From: Bradyrhizobium betae
GTDB taxonomy: Bacteria > Pseudomonadota > Alphaproteobacteria > Rhizobiales > Xanthobacteraceae
Length of the DNA stretch: 64,000 bases
Assembly: GCF_004123905.1 (NCBI RefSeq)
Contig: NZ_MZXW01000050.1
Span: 62,001 to 126,000, forward strand
Direction: 5' to 3'
The notes beneath the pieces are model-generated. The model did no database searches. It worked only from the letters and a program-made list of their open reading frames with translations, and was not told where the DNA came from. This document shows positions 52,993-61,634 of the stretch, piece after piece. Numbering within the stretch: position 1 is the stretch's first letter; each line of letters opens with the position of its first letter. Made by a program: the position numbers and the translations under genes.

Positions 52993-53463
52993 ATGGTCGG
53001 CTGTTCGGAGAAGGTCCCGCGTTCTCGACCAAAACATCGGCGACGGCGTCAGGGTGAGGACGGCTTTACGCTTGTCGAGATGCTGGTCGTCATCACCATC
53101 ATCGGCATGATCATGGCGCTGGTCGGTCCGCGGGTGCTCAATTATCTCAGTGAGTCCCGCGTCAAGGCCGCAAAAATCCAGATCCAGAGTTTCAGCAGCG
53201 CGCTCGACCTGTTCTACCTCGATGCCGGGCGCTTCCCGACCGGCTCGGAAGGGCTGGCTGCGCTCGCGCGTCCGGTCAGCGGCGTGGTGTCCTGGAATGG
53301 GCCTTATCTGAAGGGCGGCTCGGTTCCCAACGATCCATGGGGCAATCCCTATGTCTACAAGCAACCTGCAGAACGCGCGCCTTACGAGATTCGCTCGCTC
53401 GGTTCGGATGGCCAGGAGGGCGGAACCGGGACCTCGACCGATCTCTCGTCAGGACAGAATTGA
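52993..53463 (+). CDS. gspG: Major pseudopilin GspG
   Basis: 156 residues. A basic leader of about 25 residues ends in EDG|FTLVEMLVVITIIGMIMA, the prepilin peptidase site with Glu at +5. The globular part has YLDAGRFPTGSEGLAAL, PYLKGGSVPNDPWGNPYVYK and GSDGQEGGTGTSTDL, the calcium-site region of GspG. Forms the pseudopilus body. The leader is long for a GspG. Confidence 0.95.
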   Translation: MVGCSEKVPRSRPKHRRRRQGEDGFTLVEMLVVITIIGMIMALVGPRVLNYLSESRVKAAKIQIQSFSSALDLFYLDAGRFPTGSEGLAALARPVSGVVSWNGPYLKGGSVPNDPWGNPYVYKQPAERAPYEIRSLGSDGQEGGTGTSTDLSSGQN

Positions 53464-53914
53464 CGCAGGCGAAGCTGGCTTCACACTGCTCGAGATGATG
53501 TGCGTGCTGGCAATCGTGGCCATGCTTGCGGCAATCCTGCTTCCGCGTCTGCCGACCTCGACGTCGCGACCACGGCTCGAGGCCTATGCAGTTGAAGTCG
53601 CAGCCTTGCTCAAGGCCGACCACAACGCCGCGCTCTCGCGCTATGGTGCGGTCAGCGCCGTGGTGGACGCGCGCGCGCGGACCGTCAGGTCGGGTTCAAG
53701 CGCATGGATCGTCGAGATCCCGCAGGATGTCGTGTTCGATGCATTGTTGCCGCAGCGCTGCAATGGCCGGCCGGCGCTCTCGACCATCAGCTTTTTTGCG
53801 AGCGGGATGTCCTGCGGCGGCACGATCCGGCTGACGCGGTTCGGTAGCGCGATCGAGGTGCGTGTGAACTGGTTGACGGGAGGCGTGGAGATTGTCGCGC
53901 AGGATGTCACCTAA
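53408..53914 (+). CDS. gspH: Minor pseudopilin GspH
   Basis: About 168 residues from ATG 53408; an ATG at 53351 is also in frame, and both overlap gspG. The start is not certain because neither has a good ribosome-binding site. Prepilin motif EAG|FTLLEMMCVLAIVAMLAA. The C-terminal part (LLPQRCNGRPALSTISFFAS, GMSCGGTIRLTRFG) fits the GspH fold. Two cysteines may form a disulfide. Confidence 0.88.
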   Translation: MARRAEPGPRPISRQDRIDAGEAGFTLLEMMCVLAIVAMLAAILLPRLPTSTSRPRLEAYAVEVAALLKADHNAALSRYGAVSAVVDARARTVRSGSSAWIVEIPQDVVFDALLPQRCNGRPALSTISFFASGMSCGGTIRLTRFGSAIEVRVNWLTGGVEIVAQDVT

Positions 53915-54299
53915 GCGTAGAGGTGAGCGCGGCTTCACGATGATCGAAGCCGTCGTGGCGCTTGCGCTCGTCATGATCGGGCTCGCGGCGATCGGGACGC
54001 TGGCCGCCACCAATTCGCGCGGCGCATGGAAGCTCGAGCAGCGCGCGGCGTTGGCTGATACCGCCCGGCTGGTCGCCTCGACGATCCCGCGTGCAGGCGT
54101 CCCGATACCGGAGGATCTCGCGGGAAACGTTGCCAGTCATCGCTGGCAGATGCGGGTGACGCCGTTCCTCGGCGAAGTTCCCGAGGTTCCGCAATCGCGC
54201 TTCATTCCGCAGCGTGTCGAGCTGCGGGTGCGGGCGCCGAGTGGCGCCATCCTGTCGCTTGAGACGGTACGCCTGCAGTTGAGGAGCGGCGGCGGATGA
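53904..54299 (+). CDS. gspI: Minor pseudopilin GspI
   Basis: 131 residues from ATG 53904 (TTG 53892 possible). Short basic leader RRGERG|FTMIEAVVALALVMIGL, then NSRGAWKLEQRAALADTARL and a beta-rich end with VELRVRAPSGAIL. Forms the pseudopilus tip with GspJ and GspK. Overlaps gspH by 11 bp and gspJ by 4 bp. Confidence 0.9.
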   Translation: MSPKRRGERGFTMIEAVVALALVMIGLAAIGTLAATNSRGAWKLEQRAALADTARLVASTIPRAGVPIPEDLAGNVASHRWQMRVTPFLGEVPEVPQSRFIPQRVELRVRAPSGAILSLETVRLQLRSGGG

Positions 54300-54985
54300 T
54301 CCGGCCCGATGTCCGAACGCGGCGCTCTCAACGTGGCTTCACATTGCTCGAGGCATTGATTGCGCTGGCCTTGATGGGACTGATTATGGGCGCGCTGGTC
54401 TCGGTGACCGCGCAATGGCTGCCGAGCTGGAATCGAGGGATCATCCGGGCGCAGCGAAACGAGCAGGTGGCCATCGCGCTCGATCGCCTGGTGGCCGACC
54501 TCTCGGCGGCCGACTATGTGGGGTCAGGCCGATCGATCGGCCCGCTGTTTCGCGGGGAGGCGCAAGGCGTCATATTCATTCGCTCCGTGGTCGGCCCGAA
54601 CGGGCGTCCGGGCCTCGAGATCGTTCGGATCGCGGAGATGACCGACAGCCGGGGCGCGCTGCTGGTCCGCACACGCGCGCCCTTCGCGGTGCTTCCGAAC
54701 GGCGACCCTTTGGTGGATTCTGTTCCCTTCGGCGATCCGGTCGTGCTTCTGCGCGCGCCGTTTCGGGTCGGCTTCAGCTATGCCGGTGCCGACGGCAAAT
54801 GGGAGAGCAAATGGCCGACCGGCGAGCTGCCTGCGTCGGTTCGTTTCGAGGTCAGGGACATCGAGCGTGGGACGGTGATGTCCACGGCGGCAAGAATCCA
54901 TGTGGATATGAGTGCGCCGCGACCCGATCCGTCCAACCAGCCTGAAACCGCTCGGGCGCAGCCAGTGAGTGGATTGATGCGATGA
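54296..54985 (+). CDS. gspJ: Minor pseudopilin GspJ
   Basis: 229 residues. Leader SQRG|FTLLEALIALALMGLIMG with Glu at +5. Globular beta domain includes QRNEQVAIALDRLVADLSAA and RFEVRDIERGTVM. Tip complex member. Coupled by 4-bp overlaps on both sides. Confidence 0.9.
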   Translation: MIRPDVRTRRSQRGFTLLEALIALALMGLIMGALVSVTAQWLPSWNRGIIRAQRNEQVAIALDRLVADLSAADYVGSGRSIGPLFRGEAQGVIFIRSVVGPNGRPGLEIVRIAEMTDSRGALLVRTRAPFAVLPNGDPLVDSVPFGDPVVLLRAPFRVGFSYAGADGKWESKWPTGELPASVRFEVRDIERGTVMSTAARIHVDMSAPRPDPSNQPETARAQPVSGLMR

Positions 54986-55929
54986 GCGGCGCGACGTGGA
55001 CCGGCAAAGGCGCGTTCGGATCGCACGACGGGTTCATCGTCGTCGTCGTGTTGTGGATGCTCGCGGCGCTCGCAGGCCTCGCCACAGTTGCTTCTCTCTA
55101 CATGGCACAGTCTGCTGCTACTCTCTCGTCGCTCGATGCCGCGACGCAGTGGGAGATGCTGAGCTCGGCGGGTGTCGAGCTTGCAGCTTACGAACTGTCG
55201 GCCCCCGTGACGGCTCGTCGTCCGACGCATGGCGGATTTAGCTTCCGCCTGGCGAATTCGCTGGTACGGGTCGAGTACATGTCGGAAGCCGCCCGGATCA
55301 ATCTCAACATGGCGCCGCGAGCGATGATCGTGAGCCTGTTCGCCTCGCTCGGTGCGCCGACCGAGGCGGCCGATCAATACGCCGATCGCGTCATCGCCTG
55401 GAGGAGTGCGCCACGGTCAGGCGCGCAGGATGACGAGCAGGAGCTCTATCGCGTCGCCGAATCGAACACGCTGCCTCGGCGAGGAGCGTTCAACAGCGCC
55501 GACGAACTCTGGTTGGTGCTCGGCTTGCCCGTCGCGCTGGTCGAGCGGGCGATGCCCTTCGTCACTGTGTATAGCGGTATTGCGGAAGTCAACGTTCTGG
55601 ATGCGCCGCCAGAAGTCATCGCTGCGTTGCCGGGCATGACCCAGGCAAAACTCGATGCGTTCCTCGGTCAGCGTGATGATCTTCCGCGAGACGATCCCGC
55701 GTTCGTCATCGGAGCCCTCGGCGGGAAACAGCCAGGTGCGACGACGGCGGGGAGCGAGGCCTATCGTGTCCGGATGCGGATCGCGCTTCCCGACGGCCGA
55801 CAGCGGACACCGGAGGCGGTCATCCTGATTTCGGGCCCTGGAGAGACGGAGGCGTTCCGCGTGCTTGCCTGGCAGGACGAGATCGATCCATATCGGGGAG
55901 GACGGCCGGCGCCGTCGGCGAGCCGATGA
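54982..55929 (+). CDS. gspK: Minor pseudopilin GspK
   Basis: 315 residues, the largest pseudopilin as expected. HDG|FIVVVVLWMLAALAGLATV lacks the +5 Glu (Val), the usual GspK exception. Contains SEAARINLNMAPRAMIVSLF, LYRVAESNTLPRRGAFNSAD and EVNVLDAPPEVIAALPGMT, the helical insertion typical of GspK. Caps the pseudopilus tip. Confidence 0.92.
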   Translation: MSGATWTGKGAFGSHDGFIVVVVLWMLAALAGLATVASLYMAQSAATLSSLDAATQWEMLSSAGVELAAYELSAPVTARRPTHGGFSFRLANSLVRVEYMSEAARINLNMAPRAMIVSLFASLGAPTEAADQYADRVIAWRSAPRSGAQDDEQELYRVAESNTLPRRGAFNSADELWLVLGLPVALVERAMPFVTVYSGIAEVNVLDAPPEVIAALPGMTQAKLDAFLGQRDDLPRDDPAFVIGALGGKQPGATTAGSEAYRVRMRIALPDGRQRTPEAVILISGPGETEAFRVLAWQDEIDPYRGGRPAPSASR

Positions 55930-56996
55930 GCCTTGCTACTCAGATCACAACGGCGCTCTCGCTGTGGATCGAAACCGTTGTGCGGACGGCGAGCGCGTGG
56001 CTCGCGCGTGCGCAAGATGCGCGGCGGATTGCGGTCAGTGAGGACGAAGCGGATATCTTCACGTTCCGCTTTGCATCAAAGGCGAGGAGCAAGGACGGCG
56101 ACTTGCCGTCCTGCCGGATCAAGCTCGTGGAAGGCGGCTTGGATGGACCGCTGCCGCCGGAATGGGCGGCGGCCATACGAGGCGCGAGCGTCGAGCTGAC
56201 GCTGCAATCGTCGCGGTTCGTTTTCCGTCCGCTCGAGCTGCCGGCCAAAGCGGCCGAATTTCTCGACGGGATCATTCGGTCGCAGATCGACCGGCTGACA
56301 CCCTGGAATGCAGCCGATGTCGTGTTTCGCTGGACACCGCCACAAGGCGCCGCCGATGATCACATCGCCCTGACCGTGGTTGCGACGGCCCGCACCGCCG
56401 CGACGTCGCTCGCGCGGATTTTCCTGGATCTTGGGGCCGCCGGCGTCGAGATTTCACCCGCCTCCAGTTCCGAGCGGGTCGTCGTGTACGACCAGCGCGT
56501 CGGGGGAATTGCCAAATCCGGTCGCCTGCGGATCGCGCTGGTCGCGGTGCTTGCGACCACTGGCGTGTTGGCCATCCTGTCGGCAGGTCTCGGTGGGTTC
56601 ATCACGGATTCCTACGATTCGGAGCTGCAACAAACCCAGCGCCGCATCGCAGAGCGGCGTGCGATCGCAAGGGGTAACCAGAATGGATCGGGCGGTTCGC
56701 CGTTCGACTTGCTGGCGCGCCGAAAGCAGACGGTGCCGTCGGCCGTCCTCGTGATGGAGGAGCTGTCGGCCATATTGCCCGACCACACTTACACGACCGA
56801 GATGCGCATCGAGGGCGACAAGCTTCAGATCACGGGACTGACGCAGGATGCACCGTCGTTGATCCAGATTCTCGAACAGTCGCGGCAGTTCGTAGCCGCG
56901 GGATTCTTCGCACCGACGACACGCGCCGCCACCGAGCAGCGAGAGCGCTTCCATATCGAGATGAAGATCAAGCTGCAATCCGGTTCGGGCACATGA
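55926..56996 (+). CDS. gspL: Type II secretion protein GspL
   Basis: 356 residues. N-terminal cytoplasmic actin-like portion (DLPSCRIKLVEGGLDGPLPP; RFVFRPLELPAKAAEFLDGI), one membrane helix near residues 200-225 (IALVAVLATTGVLAILSAGL), and a periplasmic ferredoxin-like end with LLARRKQTVPSAVLVMEELS and DKLQITGLTQDAPSLIQILE. Matches PilN/GspL architecture; it recruits GspE. Overlaps gspK and gspM by 4 bp. Confidence 0.87.
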   Translation: MSLATQITTALSLWIETVVRTASAWLARAQDARRIAVSEDEADIFTFRFASKARSKDGDLPSCRIKLVEGGLDGPLPPEWAAAIRGASVELTLQSSRFVFRPLELPAKAAEFLDGIIRSQIDRLTPWNAADVVFRWTPPQGAADDHIALTVVATARTAATSLARIFLDLGAAGVEISPASSSERVVVYDQRVGGIAKSGRLRIALVAVLATTGVLAILSAGLGGFITDSYDSELQQTQRRIAERRAIARGNQNGSGGSPFDLLARRKQTVPSAVLVMEELSAILPDHTYTTEMRIEGDKLQITGLTQDAPSLIQILEQSRQFVAAGFFAPTTRAATEQRERFHIEMKIKLQSGSGT

Positions 56997-57550
56997 TCAA
57001 TTTGCAGAAGTTTGAGGCCATGCTCACCCGGTACCCGCGCGGCGCGGTTGCCGCTTATATCGCGCTGGTGGGATTGTTTGCTGTCACGACGGTCCAGACC
57101 GTGTTCGAGGTGCTGCGGAGCCGCGCTGCCGCGGTTTCGGCATCCGACATCCTGCAAACTCTGGAGTCCCGAAATCCGGTGCGTCCGTCGGTGGCCAGGT
57201 CGGATACTGGCGTGCCCATGGGATCGCCCTTCCTGGAAGGTCCGACTGTCTCGGTCGCAGGAGCGACACTGCTGCAACGGGTGCTCAGCGCCACCAAACG
57301 CGTCAACGGCAATACGTTGTCGTCGCAGGTCGATCTACAGGGTCCGCAATCGAAATCCGGCTTCGTCTCGGCGACGTTCAATCTCGAGGTCACGGCCACG
57401 TCGCTCCAGATGCTTCTCTACGACATCGAGGCCGGCATGCCCTTTCTGTTCGTCGATCAGCTCGTGATCCAGGCGCCGACCGGCACGGCGGATAACGGCA
57501 AGCTGCGGGTGGTTCTCGGCGTTTCCGCGCAGCGGCAGGCCGCAAAGTGA
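56993..57550 (+). CDS. gspM: Type II secretion protein GspM (PilO-like)
   Basis: 185 residues. Short cytoplasmic tail, membrane helix GAVAAYIALVGLFAVTTVQT, and a periplasmic domain with ATFNLEVTATSLQMLLYDIE and GMPFLFVDQLVIQAPTG, the GspM/PilO ferredoxin-like fold. Last gene of the operon, convergent with the glycan gene 18 bp away. gspC, gspN and gspO are not found in the window. Confidence 0.85.
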   Translation: MINLQKFEAMLTRYPRGAVAAYIALVGLFAVTTVQTVFEVLRSRAAAVSASDILQTLESRNPVRPSVARSDTGVPMGSPFLEGPTVSVAGATLLQRVLSATKRVNGNTLSSQVDLQGPQSKSGFVSATFNLEVTATSLQMLLYDIEAGMPFLFVDQLVIQAPTGTADNGKLRVVLGVSAQRQAAK

Positions 57551-57568
57551 GCGGCGAGATCGGGAGCG

Positions 57569-58798
57569 TCAGCTGCGAAGATAGCCGCCGCTGATCGGCC
57601 TCGGCGCCACGCCTGCGGCCGGCGCGGGAGTGGATTGCGGTGTCGATCTGGGCCTGAACAACAGCAGCAGTAACGCCATCGCGAACGTGTCGCCGAGGCT
57701 GAGGAGCTGCGGCTGGAAGAACGCGCCGAACGACAGGCCTGCCAGTCCGCCGAACCGGGCGCAATCAAACCGGCGCTGCTGTGCAGTCTTGCTTGCGGCG
57801 ATGCTCGCTTCGATCCCGGCTGCGGCAAGGCTGCATGCGAGAAAGAAGATGATCAACCCGCCGCCGGTGACGCCGAATTCGAGCAGGAGTTTCAGATAGC
57901 CATTATGGCCCGCCTCGTCCCCCAGTGCCCGTTTGAAACCGATGCCGACCGGGTTGTCGGCAATCGCGGCCATCGCAAGGTTCCAGCGTTCGTCTCGGCC
58001 GGAGAAGCCCGACGAAAGACCCCGGCCGGAATCGTCGAGCGCCAGGATTTCGACGATCTGCGGCCAGAGCAGGATGCCGGCAAGGATGGCGATGATCAGT
58101 GCCGCGAGTTTCCTCGGGCTCAGGGGATCGAACGTCATCTTATGCAGGACGAGAGCTGTCATGCACCCGATCAGGGCAAATCGAGAACTTACCAATGCGA
58201 TCATGGCCAGGCACAGGATCCGTACGACAAGGCCAAGGGCGCCCGGCCGAAACTGCGAGAAGATGAATGCCGCAAGCAAAGGCGCAGCAAACAGATTTGG
58301 CTGGATGGCGCCGACCGTGCGGTCTTTCGGCCATCCCAGGATTGCGATTGCCAAAATGCCGAACGAGCACAGGATCACGGACGCGACACCCATGCATCTT
58401 TCGAAATCGGCAGGGTCGAGCGTCCAGAGAACGGATAGCGTCAATAGCGTGACCAGGAGCAGGGCAGTGTAGAAGATTCCGGTCAGCGTGGCCAACTCGC
58501 CGTCGTGGAGCTGAAGACCGAAGGAGAGAAAGACAACAGCAAGGATGGCGAGCTGCGGGGTGTTCATGCGGCCGATGGTCGGGAGGAACCGGGAGTGAAA
58601 GGCCAGGCACATCGTCGAGAGGAACGCGGCCAATCCGATCACTTGATAGACGATCTGGGTGGCGCTGGTCGTATAGGCAGCCGCGGCCTCGGCGAAATTG
58701 ACGTTCTCGCCGAGCAGTGGATAGCTCAAAAGCGCGCACCATGCCCAGAATGCGACCGATGCCGCCATTCCGGAGCTGTGGGCGAAAGATCTGTTCAT
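57569..58798 (-). CDS. O-antigen ligase/polymerase-like membrane protein (Wzy_C domain)
   Basis: 409 residues from ATG 58798, which overlaps the upstream gene's TGA (ATGA). A longer frame into 59398 only shadows the upstream gene. About 10-12 membrane segments and a periplasmic loop around residues 255-295 containing the Wzy_C signature GHNGYLKLLLEFGVTGGGLI with the conserved His. The family joins or polymerises lipid-linked glycans (WaaL, Wzy, PglL). Coupling to a TPR glycosyltransferase suggests surface-glycan or protein glycosylation work. The short C-terminus is Pro-rich. Confidence 0.83.
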   Translation of the reverse strand: MNRSFAHSSGMAASVAFWAWCALLSYPLLGENVNFAEAAAAYTTSATQIVYQVIGLAAFLSTMCLAFHSRFLPTIGRMNTPQLAILAVVFLSFGLQLHDGELATLTGIFYTALLLVTLLTLSVLWTLDPADFERCMGVASVILCSFGILAIAILGWPKDRTVGAIQPNLFAAPLLAAFIFSQFRPGALGLVVRILCLAMIALVSSRFALIGCMTALVLHKMTFDPLSPRKLAALIIAILAGILLWPQIVEILALDDSGRGLSSGFSGRDERWNLAMAAIADNPVGIGFKRALGDEAGHNGYLKLLLEFGVTGGGLIIFFLACSLAAAGIEASIAASKTAQQRRFDCARFGGLAGLSFGAFFQPQLLSLGDTFAMALLLLLFRPRSTPQSTPAPAAGVAPRPISGGYLRS

Positions 58799-61341
58799 GC
58801 GGATGTCTCCGGCTCTGCCGCCTTCTGAGCGGTCGCGCCCGCCGATGCTGCCGCCGCGGCAACGCGGATATGGCCGGGTGCCAGTCCGGCCCGATGACGA
58901 TCCATCATCTCGGCATAGGCTGCTTCGATATGATTGGTGAAGCGGGCCGTATCGAACAGCGGCGTCGTCAGCCGATGGCGCGCGAGCGTCTGCCTCAGGC
59001 CGGCGAGCCTGGCTGGATCGTGAGCCAGTGCGACAGCCAGCCGCTCGTAGTCCGCCATCGTGGTCACGATCAGCTCCGGTAATTGAATGGCCTGCAGCAG
59101 GCTCGCTCCGACGCGGCTCGCAAAGGTGTCGCCGAGGCACGTCATCACGGGGAGGCCGCTCCACAGCGCGTCGCTCGCGGTGGTGTGCGCACCATAGGGA
59201 AGCGTGTCGAGGAAAAGGTCGGCGCAACGATGCCGCGCCAGATGCTCGGCGTTGGGAAGGCGGCGGGCGAAAACCAGACGTTCCGCCGCTACGCCCGCGG
59301 TTGCAGCTTCTCGTCGAAGATTGTTCGCAGCCGCCGGATTGTCCTCGAACAGCCACAGCACGCTGTGCTCCACCGCCAGCAGGATACGCATCCAGCATGA
59401 GAACATGATCGGCGTGATCTTGTAATTGTCATTGAAGCAGCAGAAGACAAACGCCGCCTCAGGGAGCCCGTGCTCCGACCGAACCAGAGCCGTGTCAGCG
59501 ATCGGCCTGTTGCGATCGTTCGGCTGGTAGCTGTCGGGAAGCCAGGCGACCTTCTCCGCGTAGCAGTCGACTTCATGCTCCGGAATGACGATTCGATCGG
59601 CGATGATATAGTCGACGAAGCCGGCGCCGAGGGTACCGGGAAAGCCGAGATAGTTGACCTGGATCGGCGCAGCACGTTTGGCGAGGATGCCGGTTCTGGC
59701 GTCCTGGGTGTATCCCTTCAGGTCGACCAGGATGTCGACCTCGAGATCCCCGATCATGTCCGCAATCTGGTTTTCGCCGAGTGGTTTTGCTTCGACGAAA
59801 CGCTCGAAGGCCGCCTCGATCCGCCGCCGCATATCGGAATGATCGTTCGGGCCGACCGAGATGGCGGTGACCTCGAACCGCGACCTGTCGTGGTGCTCGA
59901 ACAGGCCGGCCGTCAACTGCGCGGTCGCATGCTGATGGAAGTCCGCGGAGAGATAGGCGATGTGGATGCGGTCGCGATCACGGCGCTCGCTGTGGCGGAC
60001 GGGCGCGCCGGCCGATCGGAAGTTGCTCTCGATCCAGGCCTGCGCGCATTGCATCTGCTCGGCTGGCGTGGACGGAATGGCGATGAACATGAACGGCGCG
60101 ATCGTCTTGCCGCTCCGGACCGACGATCTCGCCGCTTCGCACGCCGTCTCGAAGCCCATCCAATCGCAGAGATGTTGACGGATGCGCAGGCACGCGGCCG
60201 CCACGCCCGGTTGATCCGGACTGAGCGCAAGCGTCTTTTCCCAGGCCGTGAGCGCGTCGTCGTAGCGCTTCAGGAGATAGGCGACCTGGCCGCGCGCGAG
60301 CCATGCCTGCGGGAGTCTCGGGTTCCGGGCCAGTGCCCTGTCGAGCGCCGCCAGGGCGCTCTCATGTTGACCGAGTGCCAGCAAGGCCTTGCCGTGCCCG
60401 ATCCACGCATCGGCGAAGCCCGAATCTTCAGCGAGGGCTCGGGTGAAGGCGGCGTCCGCGTCGAGATGATGTCCGGAACGAAGCAGGACGTTGCCGCGCC
60501 CCGACCAGGCCGCAGCCAGCTTTGGCTGGATCGCGAGCGCACGATCGTAGGCAGAAGCGGCCTCATCCGGACGATCGCAATCGAGCAGGGCATTGCCGCG
60601 GCCGACCCAGGCTTCCGCAAAGCCGGGGCGAAGCCTCAAGGCGCCGTCTGCGGCTGCCAGCGCCTCGTCGTGCCGACCCGACTGGGTCAGCGTGAGGCAG
60701 CGGCCAAGCCATGCTTCGGCCAGGTCCGGCCGCACTTTCAGCGCGTCGTCATAGGCCGCAAGCGCATCCTGGAAACGGCGCTCGTTGAAATGGATGGTGC
60801 CCTTATCGAGATGCGCCTCGGCGAGCTGCGGATTGAGCCGCAAGGCGTGGTCGTAGAAGCCGAGGGCTGCATCATGTTGGGCCGACTTGGCATGGGCTGA
60901 CCCCAGCATGACGTAGGCGGGGACATGCGCGGGATGATGCGCGACGAGCAACTTCAGTCGCGCGATGGCGTCGGGATAGCGACCCTGCGCGAGCAACACG
61001 GCTGCGCTGGCGTGCAGCAGGATCACGCTGGTCGGTGCGGACTGAAGGCCCCGCTGGCACAGTCCGATCAACTCTTCATGCTCGCCGGCGCGGTGAAGGA
61101 TGGCGGCATAATTCTCGATGAACTGGACATTCACCGTGCTCGACTGAAGCGATCGCCTCATGAGCGATCTGGCACTGTCGATGTTCCCGGCTGCGGCCTC
61201 GGCAACACCAAGGAAATGCAGCGCCTGGAGATGTCCGGGATTGGCCTTGATGACACGGCGGTAGAGTTTTGCGGCGCCCGCGATGTCCCCTTTGTTGTGC
61301 AAGGACAGCGCTCGATCCAGAATTTGTCCGTCGTCACGCAT
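58795..61341 (-). CDS. TPR-containing O-GlcNAc transferase-like glycosyltransferase (SPINDLY/OGT family)
   Basis: About 848 residues from ATG 61341 (GTG 61359 possible). Residues ~5-385 are roughly ten TPR units (AYDDALKVRPDLAEAWLGRC, DRALAIQPKLAAAWSGRGNV). The C-terminal half is the OGT catalytic domain: IAYLSADFHQHATAQL (catalytic His region), LVDLKGYTQDARTGILAKRA, QVNYLGFPGTLGAGFVDYII, FNDNYKITPIMFSCWMRIL (UDP-binding Lys) and DTLPYGAHTTASDALWSGLP. Cytoplasmic; likely glycosylates a protein Ser/Thr. Target unknown; candidates include secretion or surface proteins encoded nearby. Confidence 0.92.
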   Translation of the reverse strand: MRDDGQILDRALSLHNKGDIAGAAKLYRRVIKANPGHLQALHFLGVAEAAAGNIDSARSLMRRSLQSSTVNVQFIENYAAILHRAGEHEELIGLCQRGLQSAPTSVILLHASAAVLLAQGRYPDAIARLKLLVAHHPAHVPAYVMLGSAHAKSAQHDAALGFYDHALRLNPQLAEAHLDKGTIHFNERRFQDALAAYDDALKVRPDLAEAWLGRCLTLTQSGRHDEALAAADGALRLRPGFAEAWVGRGNALLDCDRPDEAASAYDRALAIQPKLAAAWSGRGNVLLRSGHHLDADAAFTRALAEDSGFADAWIGHGKALLALGQHESALAALDRALARNPRLPQAWLARGQVAYLLKRYDDALTAWEKTLALSPDQPGVAAACLRIRQHLCDWMGFETACEAARSSVRSGKTIAPFMFIAIPSTPAEQMQCAQAWIESNFRSAGAPVRHSERRDRDRIHIAYLSADFHQHATAQLTAGLFEHHDRSRFEVTAISVGPNDHSDMRRRIEAAFERFVEAKPLGENQIADMIGDLEVDILVDLKGYTQDARTGILAKRAAPIQVNYLGFPGTLGAGFVDYIIADRIVIPEHEVDCYAEKVAWLPDSYQPNDRNRPIADTALVRSEHGLPEAAFVFCCFNDNYKITPIMFSCWMRILLAVEHSVLWLFEDNPAAANNLRREAATAGVAAERLVFARRLPNAEHLARHRCADLFLDTLPYGAHTTASDALWSGLPVMTCLGDTFASRVGASLLQAIQLPELIVTTMADYERLAVALAHDPARLAGLRQTLARHRLTTPLFDTARFTNHIEAAYAEMMDRHRAGLAPGHIRVAAAAASAGATAQKAAEPETSA

Positions 61342-61386
61342 CGCCGTCCGTCCAACCACGCCTTTCTAGGGGCGCATTTGAACAGA

Positions 61387-61404
61387 ACTGTGACAAATCA
61401 CAGT
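61387..61404. promoter_or_regulatory. Palindrome between the OGT and flippase genes
   Basis: ACTGTGA-CAAA-TCACAGT is a perfect dyad with 7-bp arms. It resembles a CRP/FNR-type site (TGTGA...TCACA) but the spacer is 4, not 6. It lies 46 bp upstream of the OGT start and could control one or both divergent genes. Confidence 0.5.
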
Positions 61405-61634
61405 GTAATATCAATGAATGTGACTCTGATATAACGAGACAATCACGCCTGTCATCCGTTGATGATCTTCCTGCGATAGCTCAGTCGGCTGGCGGCGTCA
61501 GATCAGAATTGGTGCAGGTGCAGGAAGTCAGATCAACCGGAGGGTCGGAGGCCGGGCAGATTGCGGCTGTGCCGCCGCGCCCTGCTGCGGATACCGCGCC
61601 AGGCCGTCGCGTCAGTCCTCATTTGCCGCATATC

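Noticed and set aside
57569..59398. 609-residue reading of the O-antigen ligase-like gene
   Set aside because: The first ~200 residues shadow the OGT gene in another frame; the ATG at 58798 with ATGA overlap gives a normal-sized protein.
61387..61404. Canonical CRP/FNR site
   Set aside because: The TGTGA and TCACA half-sites are 4 bp apart rather than 6, so only a generic palindrome is reported.
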